Source of the DNA: Vandiemenella viatica
Taxonomy: Eukaryota > Arthropoda > Insecta > Orthoptera > Morabidae
Length of the DNA: 64,000 bases
Assembly (NCBI GenBank): GCA_031002005.1
Contig: JARYHS010011408.1
Span: forward strand, 219,769,473-219,833,472
Direction: 5' to 3'
This document shows positions 11,800-23,489 of the stretch, piece by piece. How positions within the stretch are numbered: the first letter of the stretch is position 1; every line of letters starts with the position of its first letter. The position numbers were made by a program, and so were the translations under genes. The notes below the pieces were generated by a model, which searched no databases, was not told where the DNA came from, and saw only the letters and a list, made by a program, of their open reading frames with translations.

Positions 11800-12355
11800 G
11801 AATTCTACAGTAACCGTGGCGCCGCAAATTGGTGATTGATTTTTATGAAACTCGACGAGACAATTTTTTTGATATTTCGCTTAGTTCTCGAGATATACTG
11901 CCTCAAAAGTGGGACGGTTAGATAGAAATACGGCCTGGACAAGAAGATAAGTTTCACCAAAGTCTAATTTTACATGATGGAGTCTTCTGTAACTCGATGA
12001 GACAAAACGAAAGTAAAGAATAACATTTTTTGATTTCTCGCTTAGTTCTCGAGATATCGTATATCCAAATTAAGGTAGACAGTTTGAGATGCGGCCTGGA
12101 CCAGATCCACGACGAATTTTACGCTGGACATGCATAACAGGTGTTTCGTTTTCTTACTAGCGGTTGTGTTTATGATGAAATGCGTCCTTGGACCAGAAGG
12201 AAAAAGTCACCAGAAGCACAAGAAATTATAGTTCGATGTTTGATATACGATATCTCGAGAACTGAGCGAGATATCAAAACATTTTATTCTTTACTTTATT
12301 ATTTAGTGGAGTCACATAAGAATTCATTATCAAATTGAGTCGCCATGGTTATGGT
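11800..12355. repeat. compound direct and inverted repeat
   Basis: TTAGTTCTCGAGATAT occurs at about 11,881 and 12,041 in direct orientation, each following a GAYATTTCGCT-like block, and again inverted near 12,251 (ATATCTCGAGAACTGAG). CGGCCTGGACMAGA follows both direct units. Outer arms TAACCGTGGCGCCGC and the inverted TAACCATGGCGACTC (from about 12,352) make the whole a 550-bp imperfect palindrome with a doubled left arm. It resembles a fold-back or MITE-type element. Confidence 0.5.
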
Positions 12356-12668
12356 GGTGCTGCCCAAGTTATCTCTCAGAAATTCGATTATAAGGTATCT
12401 AGAAGATTTCCCTGTTATTATACCCTCTCACTGTTTGGGTCAACATCCGCTGCTGATGAAAAAGTTGTTGAAATTGATATGCATTTCACAGTTGAATTTA
12501 TCCTTGACGGTCCCTTTTCACGCCGTTACAAAAATAATCATAACAAAAAATTCAAAGGGTAAAAAATAAATGCGACACAATTCTTTGCGTAAACGCCACA
12601 ATCGCAACTTTTTCATAATTATATCACGTATGTTACTGATGCATGTAAAACTAAACTATAGCCCGTTC

Positions 12669-12735
12669 AGTTAACAAAGGCGGTTCAAGATCAGTCTGAT
12701 CTGTCCTCACACCACTGCCCTTACCACTTACGGAG
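12669..12735. repeat. arm of the 7-kb inverted-repeat element
   Basis: GTTAACAAAGGCGGTTCAAG and CACTGCCCTTACC match, in opposite orientation, the right arm of the element at 6,990-7,195. Only one arm is present. Confidence 0.45.
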
Positions 12736-12890
12736 CGTTCATAAACTACGTCGCTCCATTTTGGCCTCAGTTGAACCCCCCCTCTCCCACGTAGCCTGAC
12801 GTGGCTTTAGCATCGACACCCCCCTCCCCCATGTAATACGTAGATCTTTTACCTATTAACTCCAGAAGACATTTTCCTGTACAGTTTTGG
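12731..12890. mobile_element. left end of Harbinger-type MITE
   Basis: GGAGCGTTCATAAACTACGT and the following C-rich, CACGTAG-like motifs match the first 150 bp of the MITEs at 4,496 and 30,175. The right half is missing. Confidence 0.5.
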
Positions 12891-13439
12891 TGTCTGAGAT
12901 CTCAATCAAGCTTCCTTTGCATTCCCAGAACTAATCTGCAATGAACCGCTTGCTAGGGTTCTTTAAGCGCCTGAGAATTATAGTGAATATAGTTCACAAA
13001 CACTCATTCTGTTGGTTGTAAGCTGAAATTAAAACCGGCATTCCAGTACTAAAAAAATATTTGATAATTTACGACGAAATCAAGCTATGTCTTTTAGGAC
13101 GCGGGAGCTCGAGAATCTGGCTGATTAATTTACTTTGAACTCCTATATCACTGACGCTTATTGATTTTCGTTAGTATCGGAGACACAAAGCGTATTAGAA
13201 TATTGATATAAAGTCATGAGTTTGCATCAAGGAGACTCAATATGCAGTCATGTGATTAAAAACTGATTACCTGCAAATGTCTTAAAAGTTTTCTGTGATG
13301 TAGGTCGTTCCAAGGTTACGTACATACTGATTACTGGCGTCCACCGAATACGGAATGGCGTGTTCCAGATTGTACTGCAACTTCGTTTCTATGGTAACAC
13401 TTAAATATCTATGAGGACACAACGCGTTACCTAGGAAAT
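12891..13439. other. unassigned stretch
   Basis: No coding frame, TIR or RNA motif was recognised. Confidence 0.45.
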
Positions 13440-13680
13440 GACCTCAGCTATTGTTAGGAGGATATAAAAGGAGGTCTGCGACGCGGCCAGAGCCCGCTCC
13501 ATACTCGGGCAGCGCGGGGAGCAGTCGGCTTGGATCCTCGACCATGGACCTCAGAGATGCTCATCAAGCCACTTCAATTTTCACCCGCCGAACAACTCAA
13601 ATCACCAACAAGGGCACCAATGCTGTAAACAAGAGCCAAGACGAGCAAATCAGCTGGGGAAAATCGTCGAGTTGTTAACA
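13440..13680 (+). promoter_or_regulatory. candidate TATA promoter with short downstream frame
   Basis: GGATATAAAAGGAGG at about 13,458-13,472 is a good TATA box. It is followed within 30-80 bp by a G+C-rich segment and an ATG in a favourable context (ACCATGGACC at about 13,541). The downstream frame runs to a stop at 13,678 and matches no family I know. It could be a first exon, an LTR leader or chance. No LTR boundaries or splice-linked exons were found. Confidence 0.3.
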
Positions 13681-15720
13681 CAACTGATTGCTGCAATGAT
13701 CCCCAACTGACCACATAAAAACAGTTAGCTATCGAACGAATAAGAATATCAAAAGGGTTTCCACACAGGCCGTAATCACTACGGTCAAAACCGGTTTTCC
13801 CCCAAAGTGTACAGTTCGAGAAAAGAAAATTCATTACCATCAGTGAAACCACAGATAAAGGTACAAATCGTAGCAGGGCTGTATAATGCCGTTGAGGCAT
13901 AGAGGGGAAAAAAACTGATTAGTGAGTCCACAGTGAGCCGGCGGTGCAGCCTACAGTGTAAGGTCAGTATCGCGTCACTTCATTATCCGGAAGTTTCTCG
14001 ATTGCTCGAGATAGTGGCTGGGTTGTAATGCGGGGAGAAGCGTTACTGTGTTTGGGCGGGACGGTAGTGGTGTATTGAATTGGTTGGAGGGGAAGGGACG
14101 ACGTCGGTAGCGTCGGTGGCGACTTTGACTGTAGTTCTCTGTGACCTCATACTTGTATTGGCCTTCTGCAGTCACAACTACGCTATCGTCGCCGTACCAG
14201 TTCCCTTCATCCTTCACAATATTACCTCCACCGTCACCGCCGCATCGACCGCTGCACCTGGCAGTCGTCAAGGTTCTCGAGTACTCAGCGACGGCGAGGA
14301 TAGAGGTTGAGTGAGGGGGAGACGGACAAGGCCGGGATGTAATGTGCCGTGCTGTGATGGTAAAGGGTCTGAAACCAGGGGATTACCACCACAGTCCCGA
14401 TGTCCTTCACCCAGCACCCACCCTCACCGTGCAAGGTCAGGGAAAATGTGCGCGAAACGAGCGACTAATGCTAGCTACGGCACCAAACAAGTGATTGTGG
14501 GCTACGTCGTTTCACCAATCGTGCATTGCTGACAGGGTCTACATTTGTTAATGAAAGGTTTCTTTTTCCATGTACTGGGAGAGGGGAGCTGGCTTTCCGT
14601 AGCGGGAGAAGAGGACGCCATGAGAGGGGACTTGCTGTTCAGACGAGCTGGAGTGTAGACGTGTCATCCGACACACTATCCTAGCTGTTGGTCCAAGGTT
14701 GGCCATCAGCAGATGCACTAGCGCGGATGGGTCCGTGAATTAGCATCCAACTGTGACACAGCGTGTCACACTTCATCAAGCAGATGCAACAACGGTAAAG
14801 TACCAATGCAAAGGTCAATGGTTCCATAGTGTTTTAACGAGGCTTACAAACCCGTAAGCGGCTCCTGAGATCAGACTCTCTGCTCTCATCATAACAATAT
14901 TTACTGAGATAACCAACATTCCACGTTCATTAACTTTAAACTTTTAAAGCATCTTGCTCTTTATAACTAATTCGAATGATGCTTTACACTTTAAATGGCA
15001 CCCCTGGGAATTTTTGTACGACGCCACTTTATTGTATATTAACTTTGCAAAATCTTTGAAATATTTAAAACCTGTTTATGTTTGCATTTATCCGGCAAAT
15101 TGTAAACGCCGGGTATTGCATGTTTATTTTCTTTAAATATATTGTGTTTAACGTAACGTTAAATATGCCCGGCTTTGTATAAGCCAGAAGACAGAATAAA
15201 TTGAATATTTTTATGCACCTTAGATTCTTGCAGCATTCAAGGTTCTAGTTCACCAATTAACCAAATTAGAAAATTAATATTCATATTCCCGATAAAATTT
15301 CAACGTGATGGTATCCGCGCCTCCCCTCTCCGGATGAACGGGTTACCACAACGTAGACGACTTTTTTTGTCTTGAGAAAGAATTAATAAAAACTGTCAGT
15401 GCACTGGAAACAGTGGATTCTGTATTGAAAACGTTTTTATATTTTTTAGTCAAACATTTCACAAATAAAGAGTTCACTTCAATCTTGAGTCTTAGTTTTC
15501 ATTCTTCGCATTAATAAGTTTGTTTACAGACGAAGAATACAGCTAGCAGTATGTATGTAATTTGACTCTACAGTTTTTTTTTTTTTTTCTTGAGTTCCTT
15601 AACAAAGCAGATATACGGAAAATATAGTGATAATTCATTACGAGTCAGATAAAGGGATCCTTACCGAAATCTGGTACTGTTCACCGCCAGCTCGAGGAGA
15701 CTGAAAGTTTACTACAGAAT
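13681..15720. other. unassigned stretch, G+C-rich at 13.9-14.8 kb
   Basis: The 13,930-14,800 part is clearly richer in G+C and CpG than its surroundings. Frames on both strands (for instance 13,975-14,271 minus) lack convincing motifs. 14,830-15,715 is AT-rich with a poly-T at about 15,575. Confidence 0.4.
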
Positions 15721-15721
15721 G

Positions 15722-15908
15722 GGCTTCGTGCTTCGAGCCTATTAGAGGCAGGAGAGGGATGGAAAGCCATTCAGCCATGGCCTTTTGAAGAAATCATTCC
15801 AGCATACGCCATTAATAAATTCGTGAAACCATGCAAAACCAAAATATGGATGGCTGGACAGGGAATCGAACCCACGTCCGAGCGTTACCACTCGCCCACC
15901 GTGGTTGG
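15722..15908 (-). repeat. SINE1 copy, degraded
   Basis: The minus strand shows GGGTTCGATTCCC, a GATGGCTG body and the tail GGCTCGAAGCACGAAGC. It abuts the LINE fragment that starts at about 15,909. Confidence 0.5.
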
Positions 15909-16590
15909 TACTAGTAATTTATAATTGTGTAATAGATATTTCTTTTATTAAGTGCAAGGCAATGCGGATAAGTAACAAAAAGAATCGGTTTGTTCACGAG
16001 TACAAAATAAACAATACAGCTGTTGACACGGTTGATTCCCTGAAGTATCTGGGGGTGATAGTACAAAGCAACATGAAATGGGACATGCTCATGACTTCCG
16101 TCGTAGGCAAGGCGAATTCTAAATTGCGATTCATAGGTCGTATTTTGAGGAATTGTAATGCTCATACAAAGGAGATAGCGTATAGAACACTAGTGCGTCC
16201 GCATCTGGATTACTGTTGTGGAGTTTGGGATCCGTATCGCAAGTTTCTGATTGACTCAGTGGAGAGGGTGTAGAGGAGGGCCGCTCGATTCGTGACTGGT
16301 TGCTACAGCCCTTATGAAAGCGTCACAGAATTGATACATAGATTGGGCTGGGATAGTTTGGAAGACAGAAGACGTAGCTTGCGTTCGAATTTATTGGAGA
16401 ATATGCGAAAAAAATTAAATTTCGAGTGCAATGAAATACTTCTTCCGCCAACCTATTTACGTAGTAATGACCGGAGGGATAAGATTACAGAAATAAGATG
16501 CCGTACGGATGCTTTAATGTATTCCTTCTTTCCTCGCGCTATTCTGTTTGTGACTTGCAGAGTATGGATGTAGATGTAGATGTAGTTGTT
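15909..16590 (+). pseudogene. CR1-like LINE reverse transcriptase C-terminus
   Basis: One frame, broken only by a TAG at 16,271-16,273, encodes the thumb and C-terminal region of a CR1/L2/Rex-type reverse transcriptase. The blocks are DSLKYLGVIVQSNMKWD, LRFIGRILRNCN, YRTLVRPHLDYCCGVWDPY, RRAARFVTGCYSPYESV and LGWDSLEDRRRSLRS. In this clade the 3' end is a short tandem tail, and here GATGTAGATGTAGATGTAG is seen at 16,567-16,588. Palm-domain catalytic motifs are absent, so it is 5'-truncated. It lacks about 65 bp of 3' UTR that the copy at 27.3 kb keeps. Confidence 0.75.
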
Positions 16591-18440
16591 TAAGCCGAGC
16601 CCTCGATCAGAATTAACGGTGAATATGTGTGTCCCTCGGCGTGAATAACGAGCAGTTTCCCGCCGTAGCACAGGCCATCCATATGTGGGAGAGAGCTTTA
16701 GAAAGGCCGCTCCGAGTTATGAGTCCTGGGTGGGTGCGTGGCGCCTCAAAGCATCACTTTACACACCACCCTTAATAAGTCAGCTAACTGGCACCTCTTA
16801 CAACACCTCTAATTGGTGTTGCCTCTTACCACAACATGGCACTGTTCACCGCCAAAACGGGTTAATGGTTTTGTGTTAAGATGGACGACTGGTACAGACA
16901 TTTCCCCAAGTTCTTATCACGCTTTAGGTCTCAACTATCACTAATGTTTGTCTGTTCCCTCAGCTCTAACCATTTTCGCCTTCTGCTTGCGGAAGGTCAA
17001 TTCCACAGTCTGGATTCCGCGTTGAAAGGTACGGCCCATCAACTTAAATAAAATGCGTTGAACCTGGAGACTGGACTTAACTGAATAGCTCGGGAACTTC
17101 CGGCAAATCTCGATAATTCCCGAAGTGTTAGTTACACCAGTTGCCACCAGAGCGATGCTTGATTAATCAGGAAATTTCAAATAAATTAAAGCATTCGATT
17201 TTATTTGCACTTATTGTGTTGAAGTATAACAGCAATGCTAGCTAAAAGGCGACTGTCTCTTTATGTAGTAATTCCACACAAATACGAAGGGCAGAGAGAA
17301 AATATTACAATGCGAGGCAGACATATGCGACGTTCATTTAAATTTGCATATTGCTATTTGCTTATTTCTGACTGATAAACACATATATTCATGTAAGAAG
17401 AAGAGATGTTTACTATCTGTTTTCTATAGCAATTAGTAGAACCAGCTCACAATATAACCTTAGAATTCTATAACAGAAGATAAGAAACAGAAAAGTTAGT
17501 TAATAATTCAGAGAAAGTTTTATGCAAACATAAAAAATCACGAAATATAACAGATAAATAAGTAATCTTTACTCACTTCTGAAATTATGCTTTCCTTAGA
17601 AACTATTTAATAACAGTAAAAACTGCCGTCATTTTTGACGGGATTTATTGAAGTAATTGCAAGTAGCACAAAAAAGGAGAAGAAAACCATTACAAAACCA
17701 AGAGAGACGCCATGTTCGTTTTCTCGCTGCGAGTCTGCTTTAATCATTGTGTTTATACTGTTTATCTCCCATTACCTGTAGTGGAAGGACAGAAGTAGCA
17801 AAAAAAAACCTAAGGGATAGCGGGATTTTGCTATGTAGAAAGGTATTTCTTTTAATACAACTTGGTTATCTGTGAAAACGCGTAACGACCTTTACCAATG
17901 TTTTGAATATGTGACCCTTCCTGTTCAAAGAATTATTAAGTGCTACGAAAATATGCTCCGCGACATTTCACTTGACAGACCTTTGCATTACACTAATTTT
18001 TCTCCTAAATTCTTTCATTGTTTCAGATAATCTATTCAGCATGCAGTATCTTCCGACAAGTCGCTCTACTTTTCTCCACCCTCACTTACAAATGAAAATT
18101 TTATCACTCCCTTATGCTTGAAATTAAGTGTTGCTTTATTGCCGTAGTCATCTCTTTATTTTCACGTGCCACTCTCAGTTCTTCTACCAATACATATCCG
18201 TGCCTTGTTTCCAGTAGATACGTAACCACATTGCCCGTACTCTCTTGCCCGCCGTCTCTCTTCAAATGACAGCCGACCATAATCCTTTATCATCTCTGTT
18301 ACTGATTGCGTTCTGCCATAATTTTCCAAATAATTCTAGCTACCCTTCTTTCTGCCCCTTCCAGCAATTATGTTCTTCTTCTATGAGTGTGCGGGTGAAG
18401 AGTTACCATTGGGGGTGTGTACTCCTAAATGGTAAAATTG
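16591..18440. other. unassigned stretch
   Basis: Mostly AT-rich. Short frames at 16,685-16,879, 16,941-17,147 and 18,245-18,568 have no recognisable domain. I see no repeat terminus. Confidence 0.45.
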
Positions 18441-18469
18441 CGAGGGAGATGATCTGGGATTGTTTCCCG

Positions 18470-19490
18470 ATTTATGGTTGTATCGGAGGACATCTTTGTA
18501 GATGCGGATGTTCAGTGCTTGACATCCACGGATGCGGATGTTTTGCAGAAGCGGAAGCGGAGGTTTAATAATAAATATACAATTTTTTATATTATAATAT
18601 TTAATAAAAAAATAAACTTAAAATCAAAATAAGTATATTTTTATTACAAATTCAAAATTTTGCACAAGCAAAATATGTTTCCTTATTACATTGCCATACT
18701 GATTTATTTTTTGCCTCTTCTTTAAAAAAGAAAAACTTGGGTTGATTTCACAAGTGAATTAAATTATATACATAGCTCCGCACGTATCAACAAAACAATC
18801 TTTGTCACATGAGCTTTGTGGAGTTACTGGCTCCACTAATCATGGCGACAAGCTAGGGCCACGCCACTGCACAGCTCTGTGCATGCCACCTGCCTTTCCA
18901 CCGCTACAGAGACCCATTTCACAGTCCAACTTCTAGGACCAACTATGATCCGATTTTCCGGTATAGTACTTTTGTTGGAGACGTAGTGCGTGTTGGATGT
19001 CGTTGAAGTCCCACACAACCAACACGGGTTCCTGACGTCCAACAAGCTATGGCATTGGATCGTGATTGGAAACATCCTTCGAGTGTGTTATAACGACAAT
19101 TGTGTGCCACGAGAAAGTACGAGTGGAAAGGACTGCTTGAAACATCTTGTTGAACCCCTTCTAGTAGCGTGAATGGGAGAGCGCATCGTACGGTAGTTCT
19201 ACATGGAAGTCCTGCAAATTCAAACTCGTAAAATCGCCGCTTAGGTAGTAAAACCGTTCAGTTTATTGTAACCTTCATTGCAGAATCGTAGCAGGGTAAA
19301 AAAAAAGTTAGCTAAGCGACAATGGGCCGAGTATCGTATAGAAAGGAAAGAATAAGATATATAAATTGAAATGTAAACAAATCCTCCGCTATAGCTCCAC
19401 TTTAAACGTTGCGGTAGCGGAAGTAGGATTTCATGCGGAAGTTTCGCCTTTAAGGATGCGGTTTCATAGTTCCATTACATCCCTATTTCC
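18470..19490. repeat. possible hAT-like element with GATGCGG-rich ends
   Basis: GTAGATGCGGATG, CGGATGCGGATG and GCAGAAGCGGAAGCGGAGG lie at 18,498-18,566. Inverted-orientation relatives (GCGGTAGCGGAAGTAGG, AGGATGCGGTTTCATAG) lie at 19,410-19,470. Comparable ends occur in some hAT elements, but I could not fix termini or an 8-bp duplication. The AT-rich middle has no transposase. Confidence 0.3.
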
Positions 19491-19635
19491 CGTTGCCTTC
19501 CTACTGTAACGGTTTTCGTAACAGTTACTGTAAGTGTTAATGACTGTGAAGATGTGCTTGTGTTGTGGATGCGAGATGAAAGAAGGGAGATTGAACTGAC
19601 TGATGATGATGGTGAATATTACCGGGTGACGGTTA

Positions 19636-19879
19636 CGACATTTTTTTTTTAACTGCTTAACGTCTCTTAACAGCGAGGTCTTTAGAGACGGGAAAGGATG
19701 GGGGGCAAGGAATGGGAAGGAATTCGGCCATGGCCTTTTGAAGGAAGCATCCCGGAATTTGCCTGGAATGATTTGGGAAACCATGGAAAACCCAAATCTG
19801 AATGCACGGACGGGAATTCGAACCGCCGTCCTCCCGAATACGAGGCCAGAACGCTAACCGTTACACCACCAGTCTCGGT
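19636..19879 (-). repeat. SINE1 copy, tail subfamily B
   Basis: The minus strand runs from GACTGGTGGTGTAACGGTTA (A box) through GGCGGTTCGAATTCCC (box B), the GATTTGGG/CCATGG body and the subfamily-B tail CTCGCTGTTAAGAGACGTTA to a poly-A of about 10. Well preserved. Confidence 0.7.
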
Positions 19880-20031
19880 CGAACATTTTTCGTAACGCGT
19901 GATCGCTGTGTTACTAAGTCAACAATATTAATATGGTAATAGGCCATCTTCCCGCAGTTGCTGAACAATAATTTTGTGAATAAATCCGTCGAAAACAACT
20001 GGTTTGGTGAATTTTGTTTTTATTTAATTCC

Positions 20032-20073
20032 CCAGACGCGTTTCGCCCTTGTGGTGTAGGGCATCTTCAGTGG
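20032..20073 (-). ncRNA. hammerhead-like ribozyme motif in pseudo-LTR (copy 1)
   Basis: On the minus strand the core reads CUGAAGA (box I, N7 = A), a hairpin with GCCC paired to GGGC, GAAA (box II), the short palindrome ACGCGU as stem III and C as the cleavage-site base. Flanking CCA and UGG pair as stem I. One extra U lies between box I and stem II, a departure from the canonical form. Hammerhead motifs with minimal stem III are known from Penelope pseudo-LTRs and are thought to act best as dimers. Activity is not shown. Confidence 0.6.
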
Positions 20074-20465
20074 CTGTAAAGTGTTTTTACATGTGTTGTT
20101 ACAATAATTACATACAATATAATTCTTAATAAAATGTATATACATATGTACACACTGTACTTACAGATATAATGGTATTCCTTTACATGTCGGTCTGGAA
20201 CAGCACTTCACACGCTTTCACATAACTGTTCATTACAGTTTTCTTTAAAAACTATTGTTACACTAGTTGTTTTTTCTGTTGCACTTGTTCTTATGTTAAT
20301 CTTTTTCTGTTTATTTACACATGTGTGTTACACACGGTTTGTTTTGATTTTACCAGATGTTTACAGTAGTGCCAACTTAGTTTCTGTTGTTATTGTTTGT
20401 GTGTTGTACTTTCTATTAAATTATCTCTCTGTTTTTGTGCTGAGGTACTGTTTGTGATTATTGTG

Positions 20466-20969
20466 TTAGTGAATGTATTCGTTTTCTTGTTTTGAGACTG
20501 CTTTTTGTGTTGTTAGAGTGTTGTATAGTGTTTTGTTGGTTAAATTTGTGAATTCGTTTATTATTGTTTTTCCTATTGCTATCGATTTGTGTATATGGTA
20601 GCTTTCCTGAAATGTAAGTAGATGATTTTTGTGGTTGTTGATTTGTAATATTTTCATTTCTGTATTTATATTGGTAGGAGGGTGATTATTGTCTAATAAA
20701 TGTTCAGCAAATGTGGAGTGATTTGTGCAGCTTATTGCTCTGATGTGTTCTTTATATCTTATGTTAAAATTTCTGGATGTCTGTCCTATGTATACAGCCT
20801 GACACTGTTGGCATGTTAACTGGTATATTCCTGCTTGTTGGTATAAGTCACTTTCAGTGTTGGAGTTTAGATGTTTGTGTAGTGTGTTATTTGTCCTGAA
20901 AGCAATTTGTATTCCTTGTTTCTTAAATATGTTGCTGATTCTGTGTGTGTGTTTATTATTGTATGTCAT
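20466..20969 (-). pseudogene. Penelope GIY-YIG endonuclease domain, shifted out of frame (copy 1)
   Basis: This frame carries the endonuclease of the Penelope polyprotein. Counting from its first ATG, GIY is at residues 47-49, a TCQQC knuckle at 52-56, YIG at 60-62, then the conserved arginine of QTSRNFNIRYKEH at 66 and a downstream glutamate. The domain nicks target DNA for target-primed reverse transcription. In copy 2 it is continuous with the RT; here a run of seven T at 21,046-21,052 (six in copy 2) puts it in another frame. It therefore could not be made as one protein with the RT without frameshifting. Confidence 0.8.
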
Positions 20970-21018
20970 GGTGTACCAGTGTTTCTTGGTTTGGTTCAGT
21001 GTGCTTGTGTTTTGTATC

Positions 21019-22971
21019 CTAGGTGGTATTTGTTTGTTGTTGTTGTTTTTTTATTTTGTTGTTGAGCTGTTCAATAAGTTTTTGTGAGTACCCATTATTA
21101 TTTGCTATTTGGATGATTGTGTTATATTCTCTGGTGTAGTCTTTCTCGGATAGGGGTATCATATTTAGCCTGTTTAGCATGTGTCTCAGTGCTGCTTGTT
21201 TGTGATTGTTTGGATGGTTAGAATTGTTGTGAATTATAGTGTCAGTGTGTGTGGGTTTTCTATATATGCTGAAGGAGTGTAATGGGCCTTTTTTGGTTAT
21301 TGTTATGTCAAGGAAGTTGAGTGAGTTGTTTGTTTCTTTCTCTATGGTGAATTTTATATTACTGTGGATGTTATTAATTTCTTCATGGAATGTGGAAATA
21401 TTATGTTGTGGTTCATCTATCAAGCAAATGACATCATCCACGTATCTGTGCCAGTATAGTATGTTGTACTTCTTGTTTGTGAATATCTGGTGTTCAATAT
21501 GATCCATGAAAATATCTGCCATGATGCCTGAAACCGGAGAGCCCATTGGTAAACCTTCATTTTGGATATAGTATTTGTTATTGAATTGGAAATAGTTTTG
21601 TGCTGTTACAAGGTTTAGTATTTCTGTTATCTCTTTGATGTGTGTGTCTGGGACTGTGTTATGTGTGTATAGGTTGTTTTGTATAATATTAATTGTTTCA
21701 TTGACTGGGATGATAGAGAACATGTTTACAACATCGAATGATAAGAGTGTGGCTGTGTCAGGTATTGGTATTGTGTTTACTTTTTGTATCAACTGTGTTG
21801 TATTTTTGATGGTTCTGTCATTGTGGTATCTGTATTTTTCTCTGAGGAATTCATGTATGAATCTGCTTAGATGGTACGTTGGTGCCTTCCTGAAATTTAT
21901 TATTGGTCTTATTGGTATGTCATTTTTATGTATTTTTGGTTGGCCTCTGAGCTTTGGAGCCTTAGGATTTTTTTGAGGAATGTTCTGTTTTTGCCAATCT
22001 GTTAAAATGTGATTAATGTTTTTGAGGCACTTTTTTAGGTTGTTGTGAAATCTGTTTGTGGGATTTGTTTTTAATTCAGTTATTTGGTTGTTTGCTATAA
22101 ACTGTTCTGTTTTTTCATTGTATTCTGTTTCTTGCATTAGTACTATTGTGTTTCCTTTATCTGCCTTAGTAGTTATTATATCATTTGTTTGCAATTTGAC
22201 TTTTAATGTTTTCAGTGTGTTGTTTGTGTCTTTGTTGTGAGTGTACTTCAGTTTTGTGTTAATATTTCTTATTTCATTTGCGATTAGTTCTCTTGTTAGG
22301 CCTGCATTTAATGATGTGTTCTGTGCTTTTTCTTCTTGTGTGATTATATATTCTGATTCAGTGATGATGTGTTCAATAAATTTGTCCTTGCTTGTTGTGT
22401 TTGTGTTGTGTTTTAACCCTTTCTGCAGTAACTGAGTTTCTTGTTCACTTAGTTGTATATTAGTCAAGTTGATGAGTTTGGGGTGAAAATTGTGGTTGGG
22501 TATAAGTTGTTCATTTGATAAATCTATGTGCTGTTTCCTTTGGTTATTTTTCAATACTTTGATTTTATTATTGTGCTTTGCTTTAATGTTGTCTATAATA
22601 GCTGCTGTGTGGTCTTCAATTCTTTCTATAATATCACTCAGTATTGTTGGGTTGTTTAATTGTGTGGCAAGCTGTAGGTGTGTCATGTAGAGTGTTTTGT
22701 TTTGATTTGCTTTCTTGCTATAAAGTGCTCTTATTTCCTTACTAATCCATTGGTTTTCTGCTATTGTTTTAGCCTGTTGTGCTGGTTTAGTGCTGTTCCT
22801 GACCGTCACGTTTACATAATTCGGTTTGAGATTTTGTTGAATGCATAACTTATTAAATTTGATGCTCTGGATGGTTTTGTGAAGATTGAGATGTTGAGTC
22901 TTGTATCGCTGATATGTGGCCGTTGGGAATGCCTGACGAGGCTGTGAAATATTAATATGGTAATAGGCCAT
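21019..22971 (-). pseudogene. Penelope-like reverse transcriptase (copy 1)
   Basis: From the ATG at 22,971 there are 650 codons. The first 300 residues form a long Asn/Lys/Gln-rich N-terminal region. RT palm motifs follow: KAPKLRGQPKIHKNDIPIRP, motif A with SFDVVNMF (Asp about residue 413), motif B EGLPMGSPVSGIMAD, motif C YVDD at about 510-513, then LNFLDITI. These are hallmarks of Penelope-like RTs, which are related to telomerase. The first codons lie in the pseudo-LTR supplied by the upstream unit, so this ORF needs the tandem arrangement. It ends early because of the T-run frameshift before the endonuclease, hence pseudogene. The rest of the frame is open. Confidence 0.85.
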
Positions 22972-23055
22972 CTTCCCGCAGTTGCTGAACAATAATTTTG
23001 TGAATAAATCCGTCGAAAACAACTGGTTTGGTGAATTTTGTTTTTATTTAATTCC

Positions 23056-23097
23056 CCAGACGCGTTTCGCCCTTGTGGTGTAGGGCATCTTCAGTGG
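23056..23097 (-). ncRNA. hammerhead-like ribozyme motif in pseudo-LTR (copy 2)
   Basis: Same sequence as at 20,032-20,073. The predicted cut lies between 23,059 and 23,058 on the minus strand, leaving an 87-nt leader before the RT start codon at 22,971. This position suggests that self-cleavage could define the 5' end of the downstream unit's RNA. Confidence 0.6.
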
Positions 23098-23489
23098 CTG
23101 TAAAGTGTTTTTACATGTGTTGTTACAATAATTACATACAATATAATTCTTAATAAAATGTATATACATATGTACACACTGTACTTACAGATATAATGGT
23201 ATTCCTTTACATGTCGGTCTGGAACAGCACTTCACACGCTTTCACATAACTGTTCATTACAGTTTTCTTTAAAAACTATTGTTACACTAGTTGTTTTTTC
23301 TGTTGCACTTGTTCTTATGTTAATCTTTTTCTGTTTATTTACACATGTGTGTTACACACGGTTTGTTTTGATTTTACCAGATGTTTACAGTAGTGCCAAC
23401 TTAGTTTCTGTTGTTATTGTTTGTGTGTTGTACTTTCTATTAAATTATCTCTCTGTTTTTGTGCTGAGGTACTGTTTGTGATTATTGTG

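Larger units (their letters stand above)
19924..22947 (-). mobile_element. Penelope-like element, copy 1
   Basis: One 3,024-bp unit of a tandem Penelope-like retroelement. At 22,948 the next unit begins with the same sequence that starts here (ATATTAATATGGTAATAGGC), so unit length is fixed by self-comparison. On the minus strand the order is RT coding region, GIY-YIG coding region, 3' part and a pseudo-LTR with a hammerhead-like motif at 20,032-20,073. Partial tandem arrangement with pseudo-LTRs is typical of this class. The left flank is unrelated sequence just after a SINE. Confidence 0.85.

Noticed and set aside
13975..14310. Overlapping frames in the G+C-rich block, one resembling a cuticle-protein-like GQYKYEV stretch
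   Set aside because: The similarity is a few residues only; the remainder of a chitin-binding domain is absent.
20857..22690. Plus-strand hydrophobic open frames over the Penelope element
   Set aside because: They are the antisense of the Asn/Lys-rich minus-strand polyprotein; T- and G-rich complement reads as Phe, Leu, Val and Cys.
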